Source of the DNA: JAGFIY01 sp964499285
Lineage (GTDB): Bacteria; Bacteroidota; Ignavibacteria; Ignavibacteriales; Melioribacteraceae
Direction: 5' to 3'
Length of the DNA: 64,000 nt
NCBI GenBank assembly: GCA_964499285.1
Contig: CAZCLA010000003.1
Span: 1 to 64,000, forward strand
Shown: piece after piece, positions 62,428-64,000 of the stretch
Position numbering within the stretch: position 1 is the stretch's first letter
How the letters are laid out: each line of letters starts with the position of its first letter
Translations under genes and position numbers: made by a program
Notes under the pieces: generated by a model
Told to the model about the DNA's origin: nothing
Databases searched by the model: none
What the model saw: the letters and a program-made list of their open reading frames with translations, nothing else

Positions 62428-63093
62428 TTATTTTTTCTTTTTAGAAAAACTAATTTGATTTTCGTTTCCGTTCAGTAATCTAATTATGTTGGAGCGGTGA
62501 GTATAAATTACCATAATTGCAAGAACTATTACAAACGGCAATATCGTATGGTAACCTTGAATATCGACCCCAAAAATATTTTCTCTTACAATCATAATAA
62601 TTGGAATAGAAACTGCTGCCGAAATAGAACCTAACGAAATGTATTTTGATAGGGATACAACAATGACAAAAACTGCAAGAGCCAGAGCAATATCAAGAGT
62701 AATAATCGTAATTAATACACCCAATCCGGTTGCAATTCCTTTTCCACCTTTGAAGTCCGCAAAAATCGTCCAGACGTGACCAATAACAGCAGTTATCCCG
62801 GCTATAATTTGGACAAGAGTAAAATCATCAAAAGGAGTTTGGTTAGGGAATGGGAAGCTGCCCCAGTACAAACGGGAGATTAAAATCACCGCAATTGCAC
62901 CTTTTAACGCATCGAGAAGTATAACAGAAATCCCAAATTTCCATCCCATAACTCGAAATACGTTTGTGCCTCCGACATTGCCGCTGCCGTGTTCTTTAAT
63001 ATTTATATTTCCGAATTTTCTAGCGATTATCATTCCAGAGGGAATGGAACCAACTAAATAAGAAAGTAATATTATCACTAATAAATTGAGCAT
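62428..63093 (-). CDS. plsY: Glycerol-3-phosphate acyltransferase PlsY
   Basis: PlsY acylates glycerol-3-phosphate with acyl-phosphate to make lysophosphatidate. The 221-residue membrane protein has the three PlsY motifs: VGSIPSGMIIARKFG, GSGNVGGTNVFRVMG and GGKGIATGLGV. It lies directly upstream of gpsA, which supplies its substrate. A short AT-rich stretch of 65 bases separates it from ispD and may hold a promoter. Confidence 0.96.
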   Translation of the reverse strand: MLNLLVIILLSYLVGSIPSGMIIARKFGNINIKEHGSGNVGGTNVFRVMGWKFGISVILLDALKGAIAVILISRLYWGSFPFPNQTPFDDFTLVQIIAGITAVIGHVWTIFADFKGGKGIATGLGVLITIITLDIALALAVFVIVVSLSKYISLGSISAAVSIPIIMIVRENIFGVDIQGYHTILPFVIVLAIMVIYTHRSNIIRLLNGNENQISFSKKKK

Positions 63094-63158
63094 ATTGTAT
63101 CCTAATTGATCATAAAAGTTAGAAAAAATAGTATATAATTACAATCGAATAAAAGCAG

Positions 63159-63845
63159 CTAAACTTTACCTCTGTAAACGATTGATTCAAACATTTCTAA
63201 ATCTTCGCGATCTGTCACTTTAAAATTTATTGCAGAGCCTTTAACAATTTTTACCTCTTTTCCGTTCCTTAAAACAAGCATTGCTTCATCCGTCCCGATA
63301 AATTTATCATTTTGGGCTTTCTTAAATGCCTCTATTAAAATTTTATAACGGAATACTTGAGGTGTTTGTGCATAATAAACGTTTTCTCTTTCCAAATATG
63401 CTTTAACATTATCGTCCCCATTGAAAAGACTATCTTTAGCTTTAATGGCTGTAACGGCAGTTCCATCAGTTTTTGCCGTTTCGATAGTTCTTTCCAGTAT
63501 TTCTTGAGTGAGCAATGGTCTTGCAGCATCATGTACAATAATGATATCGTCATCAACAAATTGTTTGGATGCCAATGCATTATAAACAGAATCTTGCCGA
63601 GTACTTCCACCTTCAACTATTTTACTTACTTTTGTTAGAGCGTACTTATCGGAAAGTTCATTTAATTTCTCAATCCAGTCGGGAATTGCGGCAATTATTA
63701 TCTCATCAATATTTGGAGATTTTTGAAAGACCTCCAATGTATACACAATCAGTTCTTTATTGTTCACTTGATGAAACTGTTTTGGAATTTCCAACTCAGT
63801 TCTTGTGCCTTTGCCTCCAGCCGGTATAATTGCCGCAGCACTCAT
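63159..63845 (-). CDS. ispD: 2-C-methyl-D-erythritol 4-phosphate cytidylyltransferase IspD
   Basis: IspD makes CDP-methylerythritol in the MEP route to isoprenoids. The 228-residue protein has the nucleotide-binding opening IPAGGKGTR, the VHDAARPLL motif, KDSLF and a late TDEAMLV segment. All key residues are present. It is separated from queA by one base, so the two are co-transcribed. The window holds no other MEP gene. Confidence 0.95.
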   Translation of the reverse strand: MSAAAIIPAGGKGTRTELEIPKQFHQVNNKELIVYTLEVFQKSPNIDEIIIAAIPDWIEKLNELSDKYALTKVSKIVEGGSTRQDSVYNALASKQFVDDDIIIVHDAARPLLTQEILERTIETAKTDGTAVTAIKAKDSLFNGDDNVKAYLERENVYYAQTPQVFRYKILIEAFKKAQNDKFIGTDEAMLVLRNGKEVKIVKGSAINFKVTDREDLEMFESIVYRGKV

Positions 63846-63846
63846 A

Positions 63847-64000
63847 CTATAGAATCAGCATTGCATCGCCGTAACTCAAGAAGCGATACTTATCCTTAAG
63901 AGCTTTTTTATAAATTTTCATCAATTCATCGTATCCGGAAAAAGCAGCAGTAAGCATCATTAAAGTTGATTCAGGCTGATGAAAATTCGTAATTAATTTT
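63847..64000 (-). CDS. queA: tRNA preQ1(34) S-adenosylmethionine ribosyltransferase-isomerase QueA (3' end only)
   Basis: Only the last 50 codons are inside the window; the start lies beyond base 64000. The readable end is TNFHQPESTLMMLTAAFSGY, later YRFLSYGDAMLIL, which is the conserved C-terminus of QueA. QueA transfers the ribosyl group of S-adenosylmethionine to preQ1 in tRNA as part of queuosine synthesis. The stop codon is at 63847-63849, one base before the ispD start. Confidence 0.93.
   Translation of the reverse strand, partial: KLITNFHQPESTLMMLTAAFSGYDELMKIYKKALKDKYRFLSYGDAMLIL

Noticed and set aside
1..64000. CRISPR arrays, tRNA or rRNA genes, insertion sequences, phage genes
   Set aside because: All spacers between genes are shorter than about 150 bases and none shows direct repeat arrays, cloverleaf patterns or transposase frames. 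The Xer recombinase at 46.5 kb looks like the housekeeping enzyme, not a mobile-element integrase.

Overview
The window is AT-rich chromosomal DNA with densely packed housekeeping genes and almost no accessory content. Several features point to the Bacteroidota/Chlorobi side of the tree, most likely an Ignavibacteria-type organism. A secreted M14 carboxypeptidase ends in a C-terminal sorting motif of the type IX secretion (Por) kind, written as NYPNPFNP. There are Gram-negative envelope genes (LolA, MsbA-like exporter, O-antigen ligase-like protein, lipoproteins) and protein families common in that phylum. Unlike many Bacteroidota, several genes here carry good Shine-Dalgarno sequences. TTG start codons are frequent. 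No rRNA, tRNA, CRISPR array, insertion sequence or phage gene was seen. No gene-free stretch exceeds 300 bases; the longest is about 145.

The genes run in one direction from 1 to 55.4 kb and in the other from 55.4 to 64 kb. Bases 1-10.2k hold recN (cut by the window edge), an outer-membrane-type protein, a lipoprotein, hemW, a dicarboxylate symporter, a MATE exporter, a small DUF4870 membrane protein and the secreted carboxypeptidase. Bases 10.3-19.1k are a classic translation/RNA operon: rimP, nusA, infB, rbfA, truB, ribF, rpsO, pnp. Terminator-like hairpins sit at both ends. Bases 19.2-30.7k carry a dihydrouridine synthase, RNase G, a transaldolase-type aldolase, gcvT, a ComB-like gene, ftsK, a LolA-like gene, a flippase-like membrane protein, uppP and a cyclophilin lipoprotein. 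The ftsK gene is split by an artificial 100-N gap flanked by a 55-base duplication.

Bases 30.7-47.4k include an NSS transporter with a 38-residue MetS-type partner, holA, an ECF sigma factor with a membrane partner, rpmE, rsmB, a RodZ-like protein and ligA. They continue with a STAS protein, two tandem sodium/solute symporters, a HAD phosphatase, a PgpH-like HD phosphodiesterase and a Xer recombinase. Bases 47.4-55.4k are envelope genes: an M50 protease, a lipoprotein, an MsbA-like ABC exporter, an O-antigen ligase-like protein with a beta-propeller-like insertion, and a family 2 glycosyltransferase. They are followed by nadK and a thioredoxin-like protein.

The minus-strand block (63.9k down to 55.4k) runs queA (partial), ispD, plsY, gpsA, recG, then a tightly coupled four-gene unit. 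That unit is two Ddl-like ATP-grasp ligases, a GNAT acetyltransferase and a lysine 2,3-aminomutase that keeps its lysine-binding aspartates. It is preceded by an inverted-repeat-rich promoter region. It looks like a small pathway that makes and conjugates or acetylates beta-lysine, and together with the propeller-bearing ligase it is the most interesting content of the window.
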